In this document: in pieces, positions 24,480 to 36,965 of the stretch
Layout of the letters: every line of letters starts with the position of its first letter
How positions within the stretch are numbered: position 1 is the first letter of the stretch
Origin: Prionace glauca
Lineage: Eukaryota; Chordata; Chondrichthyes; Carcharhiniformes; Carcharhinidae
Direction of reading: 5' to 3'
Length of the DNA: 64,000 bases
NCBI GenBank assembly: GCA_037974335.1
Contig: CM075760.1
Location: 46,582,138-46,646,137 of the forward strand
Notes under the pieces: generated by a model
Database searches by the model: none
Told to the model about the DNA's origin: nothing
The model's input: the letters and a program-made list of their open reading frames with translations, nothing else
Translations under genes and position numbers: made by a program

Positions 24480-24600
24480 TGAACTTCTATCCTGGACTGA
24501 CAGTGATGGTTTCTGTAAATTTACAGGGTACTGGAAGTGGAGAATTGACAGACGGGAAACACAAATCAAACATCACATTGTGATTTGACTGGGTCATTCA
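24480..24600 (+). pseudogene. Headless ZF locus, plus-side leader relic (first part)
   Basis: Intron end and exon start: ctatcctggactgacagtga, acceptor gtaaatttacag, then leader sequence. Cut at 24600 by LINE family A; it resumes after 25644. Confidence 0.6.
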
Positions 24601-25644
24601 TAAGAACATAAGAAATAGGAGCAGGAGTAGGCCATCTGGCCCCTCGAGCCTGCCCCGCCATTCAATAAGATCATGGCTGATCTGTCGTGACTCAGCTCCA
24701 CCTTCCCGCCCTCTCCCCATAACCCTTAATCCCTTCTCTTATCAAAAACCCATCAACCCGTTTCTTAAAAATATTTAGCGAGGCAGCCTCCACCACTTCA
24801 ACGGGCAGAGAATTCCAGAGATTCACCACCCTTTGAGTGAAGAAGTTCCTCCTCAACTCTGTTCTAAACCGCCCCCTCTTTATCTTGAGGCTGTGCCCCC
24901 TAGTCCTACTGTCTTTTTTGAGCGGGAACAGTCTCTCCACCTCTATCCTATCCATCCCATTCATCATCTTATACGTCTCAATGAGATCTCCCCTCATTCT
25001 TCTAAACTCTAACGAGTACAAGCCTAGTTTATTCAGCCTCTCCTCATAGCTCAATCCCCTCAACTCCGGTATCAGCCGAGTAAACCTCCTCTGCACTCCC
25101 TCCAGGGCCAAAATATCCTTGCGCAGGTGCGACGCCCAAAACTGCACACAGTACTCCAGCTGCGGCCTCACCAATGCCCTATACAGCTGCAACAAGACCT
25201 CCCTACTTTTATATTCAATCCCCCTCGCTATGAAGGCCAGCATCCCATTCGCCTTCCTGACCACCTGCTGCACCTGCAAGCTGGGTTTTTGCGACTCATG
25301 CACAAGGACCCCGAGGTCCCTCTGCACCGTCGCCTGCTGCAGTTTTTCGCCCCGTAAGTAATAGTCCTTCCTACCATTCCTCCTACCAAAGTGGACCACC
25401 TCACACTTGCCAACATTAAATTCCATTTGCCATTTCCTGGCCCATTCGCCCAGCCTATCTAGATCCTTCTGCAGACTCTCCACACCCTCCGCACAATTTG
25501 CCTTTCCCCCAATCTTGGTGTCATCAGCAAATTTCGACACCCTGCACTCGGTTCCCTCCTCCAGATCATCTATATAAATGGTAAATAGCTGAGGCCCCAG
25601 CACCGACCCCTGGGGCACCCCACTAGTCACCAACACATTCACTA
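24601..25644 (-). mobile_element. CR1-type LINE family A with 8-bp target duplication
   Basis: Best-kept family A frame: 316 aa open from VTSGVPQGSVLGPQLFTIYI to the C-terminal GERAGRWS (24692-25642, minus), with KFADDTKIGG intact. It is flanked by gtcattca at 24593-24600 and 25645-25652. The upstream RT half and endonuclease are absent, so it is dead but young. Confidence 0.95.
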
Positions 25645-25880
25645 GTCATTCAACACAACAGGACCTGAATGTCAGCAGAATCTGAATGTGGAATGTTAAA
25701 GGTTTGTTGATTCTGTCAGAGAGCAAATTTCAGGTCTTTCTGTGACTGGAAAAGCCCAGAGATTCACAAATCCTGATTAAGAAGCACCTCCACTCAGGAT
25801 GGTAGAGGTTTGGAACTCTGTCCTACAGAAGGCAGTTGATGCTAAATTAGTTGCTACCTTTAAATCTTGAGATAGATAAA
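25645..25880 (+). pseudogene. Headless ZF locus, plus-side leader relic (second part)
   Basis: Continues the leader (cctgaatgtcagcagaatct, ctgtgactggaaaagccc, the tract seen in all ZF leaders). It then runs into a LINE 3'-type piece (ggtagaggtttggaactctg) and the minisatellite. No fingers. Confidence 0.55.
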
Positions 25881-25887
25881 TTTTTGT

Positions 25888-26190
25888 CAAACTCTCTTCA
25901 ATCCCTCTCCAACTCCCCCTCAGCCCCGTACCCCCCTCACTGCCCAGACCCCCCTCACTGCCCAAACCCTCTCCAATTCCCCTCCAAAATCCCTCTCAGT
26001 TCCATACTCCCCATCACTGCCCAAACCCTCTTCAATCCCCCTCCAAATCCCTCTCAGCCCCGGACCCTCATCACTGCCCAAACCCTCCTCACTGTCCAAA
26101 CCCTCGTCAATTCCTCTCCAAAGTCCCTCTCAGCCCCATACCCCCCACTGCCCAAACCCTCTTCAATCCCCCTCCAAATCTCTCTGAACC
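25888..26190. repeat. C-rich minisatellite, 57-75 bp unit, about 4.5 copies
   Basis: Repeats of cactgcccaaaccctc followed by ttcaatccccctccaaatcc and ctctcagcccc, with length variation between units. Confidence 0.8.
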
Positions 26191-28056
26191 GTTCAAAATA
26201 AAACCTCACAATCAAAAGAGAAATGAGAGAGGGAGAGCACGAAAATCCACACTCCCATCCTGAAGTGGCTGCTGCACAGTTTATTGAACCACTGAATCCA
26301 GCCGCTTAAACCCTGTTGGGGAATGCAAAAGTGCTCCTGAGAATTAGTCCTTGAAGTGAGGCCTAGTCACAGAGGCTGCATTATACCTCAGCTAGAAAGA
26401 ACAAATCTCCCTCTCCCCAGTTAACCAGAACAATCCTCTCCATCCACACCCACAAATCCCAGCGCCCTGTCTAAAAACACAAGCAGGACTCTGGGATTGA
26501 GACTAAGCCTTTCCCCCAGGCTCAGGAATTTGAATTTCAGCTCCCTCTCCCTCCTGAGTGCTTTACAGTGAGAGGGAGAGAGAGAGAGAGAGAAACTGAG
26601 ATTGTTACAATCCGGATCCCACAAGGAATCTCACACTGCAGGACGACACCCCCACCCTCAGAACCTTTGTCTCTGTCCCCAACCCCCGTTCACTGAACCC
26701 CCGACACGCCCCACCCCTTCTCCATTCACCCTGTTTCTCTCTGCTACCCCACCCTCCTTCTTCCCCTCCATCTTTTTTACATTTAAATTGTGGGGCATAG
26801 TCACAGACCGAGAAATGTGGGGGGGGGGGGGGGAGAAACACAGAGCATGAGTGCACAGCAAGATCCCACATATTCACAGCCCGAACAGGGCCAGATACAA
26901 AGTAATATTGTCAGGATTGGGGTCAAGTGAGTGGGAAATAAGGGAATCAGGCATCTTCCTCTCTCTCCCTCTCCACACGAGACCCCACCCCCAGATTCTG
27001 TATCTCTTCTCACTCCCTCACCGCAACCCACACAAGCCTCACCTTTTGCTGTCTTTTCCTATTTTCCCCTCACTCTGCCCCGCCTTTTTCCCATGTCTCT
27101 TTCTCTCTCCATCTCTCTCCCCGCCTGTCTGTGTCTCTCTCCCCCACCCCCATCGAATATTGCAATGAAGTTGCATATATTAGATAAAAAATGTGGTGTT
27201 TGCCCAATATAAATATTGAAAAGACATGCTGAGAAAACGAAAATAAATCATCCAGCATTGAGTCTTTCAAAAGCCTGTGTCTTTGGGATTTTAAACTGCA
27301 GAAAGCAGGCTGCAGAAGACAACTTTACAACATTTGTGTCCAAAGCAGCAGCCAGAATCCCAGCAGCAAAACAGGCTTTCAATTGGACCAATGGTTTTAA
27401 AACTAACTCTCAAACACACACAACCAATAGACAGTTTGATTTTACAGACATTTAATTTACGCTTTGCCACCCACCAAAGGGTTAACCTGTTTGTGACTAA
27501 TTACAAAGCTGGGCTATTTTAACCCCAGGGTTTCCAGCTCCAGGCCTCCCCCAGCCCACAATCTAACCAAAACTGGTTCATCCAAGAGCCGGGGGAAAGG
27601 ACAGAGTCTGGAAACACCCCCCCCCCCAACCCCATCCCACCCCACCTCCCCCTCCTCCAGTCCCTGGAAAGAGCTGAACACCCCTCTTTAACCTGGTAAC
27701 AAGCTGTGCCCATCCCCTTAGGGAGAGACTTTCTAAAATCACCCTCCCAACATTGATTTATTTTTATCAATCAGTTACACCATTGTTGGCTTCCTGAGAC
27801 TTTTCTCCAGAAACTGGGAGTTGGGCACTGACTCCACACGAGAGACTACTCCCACCCCCTCCCCTCACCCTCCCCCAGATCCTGTGTCTCTTCCCACCCC
27901 CTCACTGTCACACCCCACAAACTTCACTTCTTGTTGTCTTTTGCTCATTCTCAGTGGGGAAGAAGAGAGGAACAAATGTCCTTAGAAACTAGAATTGTCT
28001 GTTCTGGATTTCTATCCTGTACTGACACTGATGACTTGTGTCAACTTGTTTTACAG
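26191..28056. other. Pyrimidine-rich intergenic region upstream of ZF5
   Basis: No gene recognised. Contains a GA tract (26568-26592), a run of G (26818-26834) and C/T-rich stretches to 27150. The last 100 bases (27960-28056) match the family intron end (actagaattgtctgttctg, tactgacactgatgac, ttgttttacag). A CpG-type promoter for ZF5 was not found here. Confidence 0.5.
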
Positions 28057-29395
<1,339 letters not shown>

Positions 29396-29523
29396 TATTC
29401 AGGGTTGGATTCTGCTGTTACTGTTTCAGCTCTCAATTACATCCAGGACTGCATTTTGTTCATTTTCACAGTTGGTCAATGGGGAGGATCAGAGTATTTC
29501 TGCTGGGCTGGCCGGTCTCACAA
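29396..29523 (+). other. ZF5 3' region
   Basis: 3' sequence shared by the CSQCG genes (tccaggactgcattttgttc, gctggccggtctcac). Cut by a Penelope-like element at about 29524. Confidence 0.6.
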
Positions 29524-30083
29524 CCATGGTATGGTACATTGGGGAGACCATGCAGACGCTACATCAACGGATGAATGAACACCGCTTGACAATTACCAGG
29601 CAAGACTGTTCTCTTCCTGTTGGGGAACACTTCAGCAGTCATGGACATTTGGCTTCTGGTCTTCGGGTTAGTGTTCTCCAAGTCATCCTTCACGATGCAC
29701 GATAATGCAGAGTCGCTGAGCAGAGACTGATAGCCAAGTTCCGCACACATGAGTATGGCCTCAACTGGGATCTTGGGTTCATGTCACACTATCTGTAACC
29801 CCCATGACTTTCCTGGACTTGCAAAATCTCACAAACAGTCTGTCTGGAGACAATACACATCTTTTTAACTTGTGCTCATGCTCTCTCCACTTACATTGTA
29901 CCTTTAAGCTGTAAAGTCTGGTGTTTCAATCACTATTCTGTGATTGAGTTTGTGTCTTTGTATGCTCTATTTGTGAAAAGATCTCCCAATCACCTGACGA
30001 AGGAGCAGCAAGCAAAAGCTAATGGTGTTTGCTACTAAATAAACCTGTTGGACATTAACCTGGTGTTGTAAGACTTCTTACTA
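29524..30083 (+). mobile_element. Penelope-like element, GIY-YIG domain and 3' tail
   Basis: Fossil of a Penelope-like retroelement. The 3' part of its coding region shows the GIY-YIG endonuclease signature (WYIGETMQTLHQRMNEHR, PVGEHFSSHGH, GLNWDLGF in order), then a tail ending aacctggtgttgtaagact. It is broken and lacks its reverse transcriptase part. Confidence 0.8.
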
Positions 30084-30089
30084 TTGGAA

Positions 30090-30420
30090 TATTTGATGCC
30101 TTAGCTAAAAAAGATAAGTATCCCATATCCGTTCTTAACCACTTTATCAGTCTGGTCCTGCTGTCTTCAGGATCCGATGGACATGCACCCCAAGATCCCT
30201 CTGGCCCTCTGTACTTCCTGGTGTCCTATTGTTCATTGTGTATTCCCTGCCCTGTAGTTCTTCCAAAATGCATCACCTCAGACATTTCGGGGTTAAATGT
30301 CCATCTAACCAGCCAGTCATACCGTCCTGTAACCCAAGGCTTTCCTCTTCACTATTGACCACAACACCAATTTTTCTATCATCAGCAAACTTACTTATCG
30401 AACCCCCACATTCATGTCCA
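30090..30420 (-). mobile_element. CR1-type LINE fragment, decayed
   Basis: Minus-strand RT relic (KFADDRKIGVVVNSE near 30390-30340; dg-HFGR-type region near 30260). Confidence 0.65.
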
Positions 30421-30429
30421 CAGGAAGCT

Positions 30430-30910
30430 CCGCGCGGACATTGATACAAGACTCTGATTGGCTGGAGGACCAGCGTCATGCGGTCCTCCACGCGTTGCCA
30501 TTGGTCAATCTCCCGCATGAGGACAATGAGGAGACTGAACCCGAACCCACGTGGCGGTGGGCGGGGCTTTGACCGCCAGCCTCACTGAGCTGGTGAACAA
30601 TCCGCTGTGTTTTGCTTCGATGACCTTTGCTCGACCGGGGGGCGGGGGAGAGTGAGGAGGGCGGGGCTCCTGGGTTCGTGTGCCCGGGCGTGCGCACTGA
30701 AATCCTAGGACGTCACCGCGGAGTGATTCCTATTGGCTGATTCAGGCAGTGCTCGATTGTGACGTCACAATACGGAAGTTGGCCAATGAGCTTTAGAAGA
30801 CACTTCCTCCTCTGGGCAACATATGGGAGGAAATCAATGTCTCCCCCTTTCCATTTCTATTCTCATTCTGGGGGAAACTGGGGACCTGCAGCAACTGAAG
30901 GGTAAGGAAG
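30430..30910 (+). promoter_or_regulatory. ZF6 promoter and first exon
   Basis: Shared module at 30455-30512: ATTGG, dyad tggaggacc (30463-30471) / ggtcctcca (30482-30490), ATTGG. Then GC boxes, ATTGG again near 30733, a CRE tgacgtca at 30760-30767 and an ETS site cggaagt at 30773-30779. The first exon would start near here; a donor-like aagggtaagg lies at about 30898-30907. Confidence 0.7.
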
Positions 30911-30984
30911 CGAATCCAGTCTGTATATTCCACACATTTTTAATCCAGTCATATCTGTCTCGCAGCCTGCTTGGAGATTTTCAG

Positions 30985-31078
30985 CTAGTGACGTTTGCTA
31001 CCAAATAAACCTTTGGACTTTAACCTGGTGTTGTAAGACTTCTTACTGTGTTAACCCCAGTCCTACACCGACATGTCC
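30985..31078 (+). mobile_element. Penelope-like element, 3' tail in ZF6 intron
   Basis: Tail (accaaataaacctttggac, aacctggtgttgtaagactt) and the end ccccagtcctacaccgac. Fossil stub. Confidence 0.6.
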
Positions 31079-31311
31079 ACATCCAGGACAGGAGTCAGTG
31101 ACAGTCAATCAGCCTCAATCATCAACTTCAGGAGAATTGGGAGGGTGAATATTAGATACAGCAGAGTGAGAATGGAGGGAGAGTGTGTGGGATGGAGATT
31201 TGCAGCTTTTGGGGAATGAGAGAGAAAGAATGTTCCATAGAAACTAGAATTGTCTGTTCTGAATTTCGATCCTGTACTGACACTGATGACTTGCGTCAAC
31301 TTGTTTTACAG

Positions 31312-31641
31312 GATATTGAAAGAGGAATCACAGGCTGAAATTTCAAAAGTCAGGTCTAGATCTGGCAGAGTCATGTTGCTTGGAAGCTGAATATCATCAA
31401 CCATTGAATCTGGAAGGAGATTTGAAAAGATTTCAAACACCTGTCTGACTGGAAAAGCACCAACACACTTCCACATTCAAGTGAGAGTGTTCCAGTGCAC
31501 TGACTGAAGAGCTTTAACCAGTTACACAGCCTGAATAAATATCACACCATTCACAGCAGGGAGAGACTGTACATGTATTGTGTGTGTGGACGAGTTTTCA
31601 ACTGATTGTCCACCAAAGGCAGAGGCAAGGACGCCTGCACC
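31312..31641 (+). other. ZF6 exon leader with clearest relic fingers
   Basis: The acceptor ttgttttacag ends at 31311. In one frame it reads [17 protein letters not shown], then linker-like RERLY, then YCVCGRVFN, TGA (31603-31605), [12 protein letters not shown] and the ATG at 31642. So about one and a half decayed fingers precede the start. Confidence 0.8.
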
Positions 31642-32292
31642 ATGGAGAAACCATGGAAATGTGCAGACTGTGGAAAGAGATACAGATTCCCATCTCTGCT
31701 GGATGCTCATTGGCGCAGTCACACTGGGGAGAGACCATTCATCTGCTCGCAGTGTGGGGAGGGATTCATTAGACTCCCCCACCTGGAGTCACACAAGCGA
31801 GTTCACACTGGAGAAAGACCATTCACCTGCTCTCAGTGTGGAAAAGGATTCACTGTGTTATCCACTTTGCAGAGACACCAGCGAATTCACACTGGGGAGA
31901 GGCCATTCACCTGCTCTCAGTGTGGGAAGGGATTCAACCAGTTATCCAATCTGCGGACACACCAGCGAGTTCACACTGGGGAGAGGCCATTCACCTGCTC
32001 TCAGTGTGAGAAGGGATTCACTCGGTTATCCGACCTGCAGGCACATCAGCGCATTCACACTGGGGAGAGGCCGTTCACTTGCTCTCAGTGTGGGAAGAGA
32101 TTCACTGTGTCATCCACCTTGCAGAGGCACAAACAAATTCACAATGGGGAGAGGCCATTCATCTGCTCTCAGTGTGGGAAGGGATTCATTCAATTGTCCA
32201 GCCTGCTGACACACCAGCGAGTTCACATGGGGAGAGGCTGTTTACCTGCTGTCAGTGTGGGAAGGAATTCACTCAGTTATCCCACCTGCTGA
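31642..32292 (+). CDS. ZF6: 7-finger C2H2 protein, frameshifted end
   Basis: ATG 31642 ([27 protein letters not shown]). Seven full fingers with TGERPF linkers follow up to [13 protein letters not shown]. One base is then lost in the next linker (cacatgggg in place of cacactgggg, about 32226), so the product ends with 20 unrelated residues at 32292 (216 aa). In the other frame the next finger reads [20 protein letters not shown] and stops at a TGA (32301-32303) in the usual CGA position; beyond that lie remnants of one more finger (about 32310-32390). It has its own promoter at 30430. It could still give a 7-finger protein. Confidence 0.85.
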   Translation: MEKPWKCADCGKRYRFPSLLDAHWRSHTGERPFICSQCGEGFIRLPHLESHKRVHTGERPFTCSQCGKGFTVLSTLQRHQRIHTGERPFTCSQCGKGFNQLSNLRTHQRVHTGERPFTCSQCEKGFTRLSDLQAHQRIHTGERPFTCSQCGKRFTVSSTLQRHKQIHNGERPFICSQCGKGFIQLSSLLTHQRVHMGRGCLPAVSVGRNSLSYPTC

Positions 32293-32395
32293 GACATCAG
32301 TGAGGTTACACTGGGGAGAAACCTGCTCAGTGTATAAAAAGAGCTCAGAATTTTATCACAGCTGCTGAGGCACCAACAAGTTCACAGAGATTGGA
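32293..32395 (+). pseudogene. ZF6 C-terminal remnants
   Basis: Rest of finger 8, HQ-TGA, then a degraded last finger resembling the [10 protein letters not shown] end of ZF5 and ZF9. Confidence 0.7.
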
Positions 32396-32599
32396 TTCTG
32401 CTGTTATTGTTTCTGCTCTCAATTACGTCCAGGACTGCATTTTGTTCATTCTCACAGTTAGTCAATGGGGAGGGTCAGAGGGTTTCTTTCTGCTGGACTG
32501 GCCGGTCTCACGACTTTGCCTCCAGTGGGCTGATGCTCTTTGAGTCTTGTCGCGAATACCTGGTTTTAAATTTCACAAGGATCACAGAGTGACAGGGTG
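32396..32599 (+). other. ZF6 3' region
   Basis: Matches the 3' regions of ZF10 and ZF4 inverted (ccggtctcacgactttgcct, cagtgggctgatgctctttg). Confidence 0.6.
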
Positions 32600-32960
32600 T
32601 TAGGAAGTTTAGAGATATTTAGTCAATATTTCTGTTTGAAACCTCCCCCCCCGCCAAAAAAAAATGCACATCCAGTTTCCTTTGTAATTGTTTAGTGTCA
32701 CCATTTCCTCCAGCCTCGTAGGCAGTGAGTTCCAGGTCATTACCATTCGCTGCATCAAAATATTCTTCCTCACATTCCTCCCCCTACATCTCTGATCCAA
32801 AACTTTAAATCTGTGTCCCCCTCGTCCTTGTCCCATCAGCGAATGGGAACAGCTTTTCTTTGTCCACTTTGTCTAAACCTGTCAGAATCTTGTCCATCTC
32901 GTTCAAATCTCCTCTCAACCTCCTTTGCTCCAAGGGGAACAACCCCAGCCTGACATCGAC
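32600..32960 (-). mobile_element. Old LINE 3' end shared by paralogous flanks
   Basis: Same insertion as 16996-17325 and 51695-52000, in inverted orientation like the gene beside it. Confidence 0.75.
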
Positions 32961-34545
32961 AATAAAGAACAAACTAACAGAATATGTTAGTACCTGAAAT
33001 CAAATGGGAATGTTGAATTTCTGTTTTAAAGATATTGTGAATATATTAGTCTGGACAATAATGAAATTGGCATAACTCAGCTTGGGTGTGGTTGAATGGA
33101 ATATATCAATCTGTTAACCTCCTCCAGTGAGTGAAAATCTGGAATGTGGAGCTGGAAATCACTCCCTAACAGCACTGTGGGTGTATTTACAGGCATTGTA
33201 GCAGTTCAGGAAGGCAGTGTTGGGGTTGACCATGGCCGAGGCAGCTACAGACAGATACATATTCTGTTATAATGGAAGGTGTGCAGATTGAATGTGAGGA
33301 TTATGTGACTGGACTGTCTTGACCACATTCCTGTGACAGCTCAGTTTCTGCAATTACCGACCATTAAAGCTGCTGAGCAGGGCCCCCATGGAGGACCTGG
33401 TGAGAATATTTACTGGGAATGAGTTGGAATTAAACTTATCCCAGGACCGGCTGGTGTTCAGCGGTTGAGATACCCAAATCTGTAAAAAGGGGGGTCTGAC
33501 CAATCAACAAACAGTGGTAGGTAGTTGGATAAGAAATTAAGAAGCATTCTCAGGCATTGTTTAAATTAATTTATCCTAAATTTGTGATTAAAATCTGTGA
33601 CTGATTTGTGACCCGATAGTCAGTGAAGTGATAGTATACTCCAAATAGCACAGGACTGAAAAGCGGACCCTCTGAGAGTAGATCCGAAAGGTTATTATCT
33701 TACCCCATCATGGCCAGTGAAAAATCAGAGCTCGAGTGGGTACTGGACAGGTCTCTTACCTGCCATTTGGAAACTAAGAACACAAAACCTATCGATAAAA
33801 TGGTTCGAGAATAGAGCCGTTTCGAGTCTGGATGACACTTCATAAGAGCTCTGATAAAGGGTCATCCAGACTCGAGACATTGATTCTATTCTTTCTCCAC
33901 AGATGCTGTCAGACCTGCAGAGATTTTCCAGCATCCGCAGTATTTCACTTTTATGATAAAATGAGATTTGGAATCCCCACAACCCTCCCCCAAAACAGAG
34001 GGAGTGGTGGGAGAGGAAAATAAGGATAAGAATGAAGAAGTCTGGCTGCTGATTCTCCAAGCCCATGTAGAATTAACAAAATGAGTGAATCAGTTTATAA
34101 AGCACAGAAGTTACCCATCCCTAACAATAACTGATCAAATTACAATAATTAGGTTGAAGAATGTAACAAAAAATGAATGGATGAAGTTTAAAATCAATTT
34201 TGTTTTGTTGTTAGAAAAGTTTTTTTTTAAATCATGTAAAGTGCCATAATTGCGTGCCAAGTTTTTTCTGCTCACTCCCCACCCCTTTAGGCTCTGTAGA
34301 AAAGTTAACCTTTTCAGCAGTCAGTTGATTTATTTTTAAATCACTCGGAAACTCGTGTCTATTTTAATTTATAATTGTGGATTTATTCAAACCAGTTAAA
34401 TCTGGAAATTTTAAATGTAGCCTGGAGGAATTTGGAATAACTGAGAATTCTCTCGTTGTCACCTCAACCCCAGATAAAGAACAAAAATCTAACAGATGGT
34501 AATGGTAACTCAATAAACTGTTGATTAAATCCTTGAGTGTTGAAT
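32961..34545. other. ZF6 3' flank, inverted match to the ZF10 flank
   Basis: No gene. 33000-33480 pairs with 51180-51680 and 33700-34545 with 49490-50440, both inverted. 33815-33955 contains an interspersed repeat (R1: cagatgctgtcagacctgca). At about 33660-33725 there is no LINE, where the ZF10 flank has one. Confidence 0.7.
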
Positions 34546-34939
34546 GATTCTTTTGAGTTCATTGCCCCCGAACACACTGGGTGCTTTACCACTGGAGACC
34601 AGGTATTGCCAAAACCTTCAGACAATACAAAGACTCACGAAAGCCAGTGTCCCAGTTTAAAGATATATTTTATTTGACCAACGATCGAAGGGAAACATTA
34701 TTGGACAGTTTAATAACTCGAAGAGAAGCATCCTGATCTCTGCAATAACTCTGACGTAGAATGCTTAGACAGATCAATTGTACATTCTTCACGTCAAATT
34801 CTCCCACCTTTCATTAGGTGTGACGCAATCATTTTCCATATAAAAAAATCATTAATTACGTTTGTCATTTACTTCAGCCAATTTCATTTTATCCTCTGAC
34901 ACAATGGGATTTAATTTGTCCAGAGACTTCCTTCCCCTA
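34546..34939. other. Intergenic, nothing recognised
   Basis: AT-rich with no frame or repeat that I can name. Confidence 0.4.
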
Positions 34940-35184
34940 TTGCTTAGGTTTTGGGGGGTGTGAGGAAAAATGTTTTCACCAGACTGTGATGGGAATCTGG
35001 AATTCACTGGGAGGGTAGTAGAGGCAGGAAACCTCACAACCTTTAAAAAGCACATTGACAAGCACTTGAATGTTTTGACAGTTCAAACTCTATAAGCGAA
35101 GTGCTGAAAAATGGATTAATGTAAATTTAGTATAGTTTTGTCAGTGCAAACTTGATGGGCTGAAAGGTCTCCTGTATTGTATGA
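34940..35184 (+). mobile_element. LINE 3' end abutting the ZF7 stop
   Basis: LINE 3'-type sequence (gggaatctggaattcactgg, gggctgaaaggtctcctg) ending in tgtatgactacgact exactly where the last ZF7 finger ends. Confidence 0.65.
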
Positions 35185-35946
35185 CTACGACTTGTGAACT
35201 CGCTGGTGTTTCTGCAGTCGGGATGACTGAGTGAATCCCGTCCCACACACAGTGCAGGTGAACGGTCTCTCTCCAGTGTGAACTCGCTGGTGTGTCCGCA
35301 GGGAAGATGATGATCTGAATCTCTTTGTGCAGTGAGAGCAGCTGAACGGTCTCTCCTCAGTATGAACTCGCTGGTGGGACATCATTAGCTGAGAGCTTTT
35401 GAAATCCCTCCCACAGTCGGAGCATTTAAAGGGTCTCTCCTGGGTGTGAATGACATTGTGCCTCAGCAAGTAGGGCAACTGACTGAAATCTTTCCCACAC
35501 ACTGGGCAAGTGAACGGCCTCTCCCCAGTGTGAACTAACTGGTGTCTCCGCAGGCCTGATGCCACACTGAATCCTTTCCCACACTCAGAGCAGGTGAACG
35601 GCCTCTCCCCAGTGTGAACTCGCTGATGGCTCTGCAAATCAATTATTTGAGTGTATCCCTTCCCACACACAGAGCAGATGAAAGGTCTCTCTCCAGTGTG
35701 AAATCGCTGGTGTCTCTGCAGACTAGATAACTGAGTGAATCCTTTCCCACACTCAGAGCAAGTGAATGGCCTTTCCCCAGTGTGAACTCGCTGGTGTCTC
35801 TGTAAATCAATTATTTGAGTGTATCCCTTCCCACACACAGAGCAGGTGAACGGTCTCTCCCCAGAGTGACTGCGCCGATGAATTTCCAGCTGAGATGGAA
35901 AACTGAATCCTTTCCCACAGTCCGCACATTTCCACGGTTTCTCCAT
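35185..35946 (-). CDS. ZF7: intact 9-finger C2H2 protein
   Basis: Full-length frame of 253 aa from the ATG at 35946-35944 ([27 protein letters not shown]) to a TAG at 35187-35185. Nine fingers, all with complete Cys2His2 sets: FSFPSQ, YTQIID, FTQLSS, YTQIID (near copy of finger 2), FSVASG, FSQLPY (HNVIH), FKSSQL, FRSSSS, FTQSSR. No N-terminal domain. The last two codons (Ser-stop) come from the LINE end that touches the gene, the family pattern being HK-stop. It probably shares a two-way promoter with ZF8 at 37700-38110. One of the three best candidates for a working gene here. Confidence 0.92.
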   Translation of the reverse strand: MEKPWKCADCGKGFSFPSQLEIHRRSHSGERPFTCSVCGKGYTQIIDLQRHQRVHTGERPFTCSECGKGFTQLSSLQRHQRFHTGERPFICSVCGKGYTQIIDLQSHQRVHTGERPFTCSECGKGFSVASGLRRHQLVHTGERPFTCPVCGKDFSQLPYLLRHNVIHTQERPFKCSDCGRDFKSSQLMMSHQRVHTEERPFSCSHCTKRFRSSSSLRTHQRVHTGERPFTCTVCGTGFTQSSRLQKHQRVHKS

Positions 35947-36303
35947 GGTGCGGGTGTCCTTGTGACTCTCCAGGTTAAACAATCAGTTAAATGTCACACA
36001 GAACACAGGTACAGTCTCTCCTCGCTGTGAATGTTGTGATGCATTTTCAGGCTGTATAACTGGTTTTAGCTCCTTCCACACACAGTGCACTGGAACACTC
36101 TCACTCGGGTGTGTTTGTTTTGCTGCTTTTCCAGTCACATTGATGCTTAAAATCTTCTGAAGCAGACAGAACAGAGAAACATTTCTCCTTCTAGATTCAA
36201 AGGTCAATGATATTGAGGTCCTGATGAATTGAGTGACTCTGTCACATGCTGATGTGATGTTTGATTTGAGATTTCTGTCTGTAAATCCTCACCTTCAGAT
36301 ACC
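35947..36303 (-). other. ZF7 exon leader with relic finger and acceptor
   Basis: The acceptor (cctttgacag) ends at 36304 with tactgac upstream. A frame runs 36207-35986, ends CVTFN, and is closed by the TGA at 35985-35983; then LFNLESHKDTRT leads to the ATG. Confidence 0.75.
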
Positions 36304-36454
36304 CTGTCAAAGGAATTTACACAAGTCATCAGTGTCAGTACAGAATAGAAATTCAGAACAGACAATTCTAGTTTCTATGTAACATTCTTTCCTCTCTCAT
36401 TCCCCAAAAGCTGTAAATCTCCTTCCACGCTCTCCCTCTATTCTCACTCTGCTG

Positions 36455-36835
36455 TTCACCCTCTCAATTCTCCTGAAGGTGCTGATTGAGGCAGATTGAC
36501 AGATCCATGCTCACTGCTTCCTGTCCTGGACATAGAGCTGAAAATCTCCATGCAGGCTACCAGACAGTTGTCTCTCATACAGGATAAAAGTGTAATATAA
36601 CAGAAAATTATTTGAATAATAGCAGAGCAGGGATTTGAGGAATATTTATACTTAGGTAGGGACAGCATCTGATCTGGAACTCGCTGCCTATGAAGATGGT
36701 GGAACTGAAAATGTTCAATCATTTCAAAATAAAATTGGGAGCGCATTCAAAGAAAATAAAACTTGCAGAGGAATGTTGGCAAAGAAATAGAATAGGACTG
36801 ATTGGTTCATTCAGTAGAGAATCAATCTGCAGTCC
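36455..36835. other. ZF7 intron with old LINE scrap
   Basis: Intron sequence common to the family (ctcaattctcctgaaggtgc), then a LINE-type scrap at about 36640-36760 (ctggaactcgctgcctatga). Confidence 0.45.
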
Positions 36836-36839
36836 ATAA

Positions 36840-36965
36840 CATGATGTGGAGATGTCTGCATTGGACTGGGGTGGGCGCAGTAAGAATTCTCACATCAGGT
36901 GAACATCTCTGCTACCAAATAAACCTGTTGGACTTTAACCTGGTATTGTGAGACTTCTTACTGTC
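36840..36965. mobile_element. Penelope-like element tails, inverted pair
   Basis: A minus-oriented tail start (gatgtggagatgtctgcat) joined to a plus-oriented tail (ccaaataaacctgttggact). Fossil stub, same arrangement as the larger pair at 47540-48287. Confidence 0.5.

Noticed and set aside
26601-27170. Several 65-105 aa frames in the C/T-rich region, some overlapping on both strands.
   Set aside because: Low-complexity Pro/Ser/Leu strings from pyrimidine tracts; no domain, no splice context.
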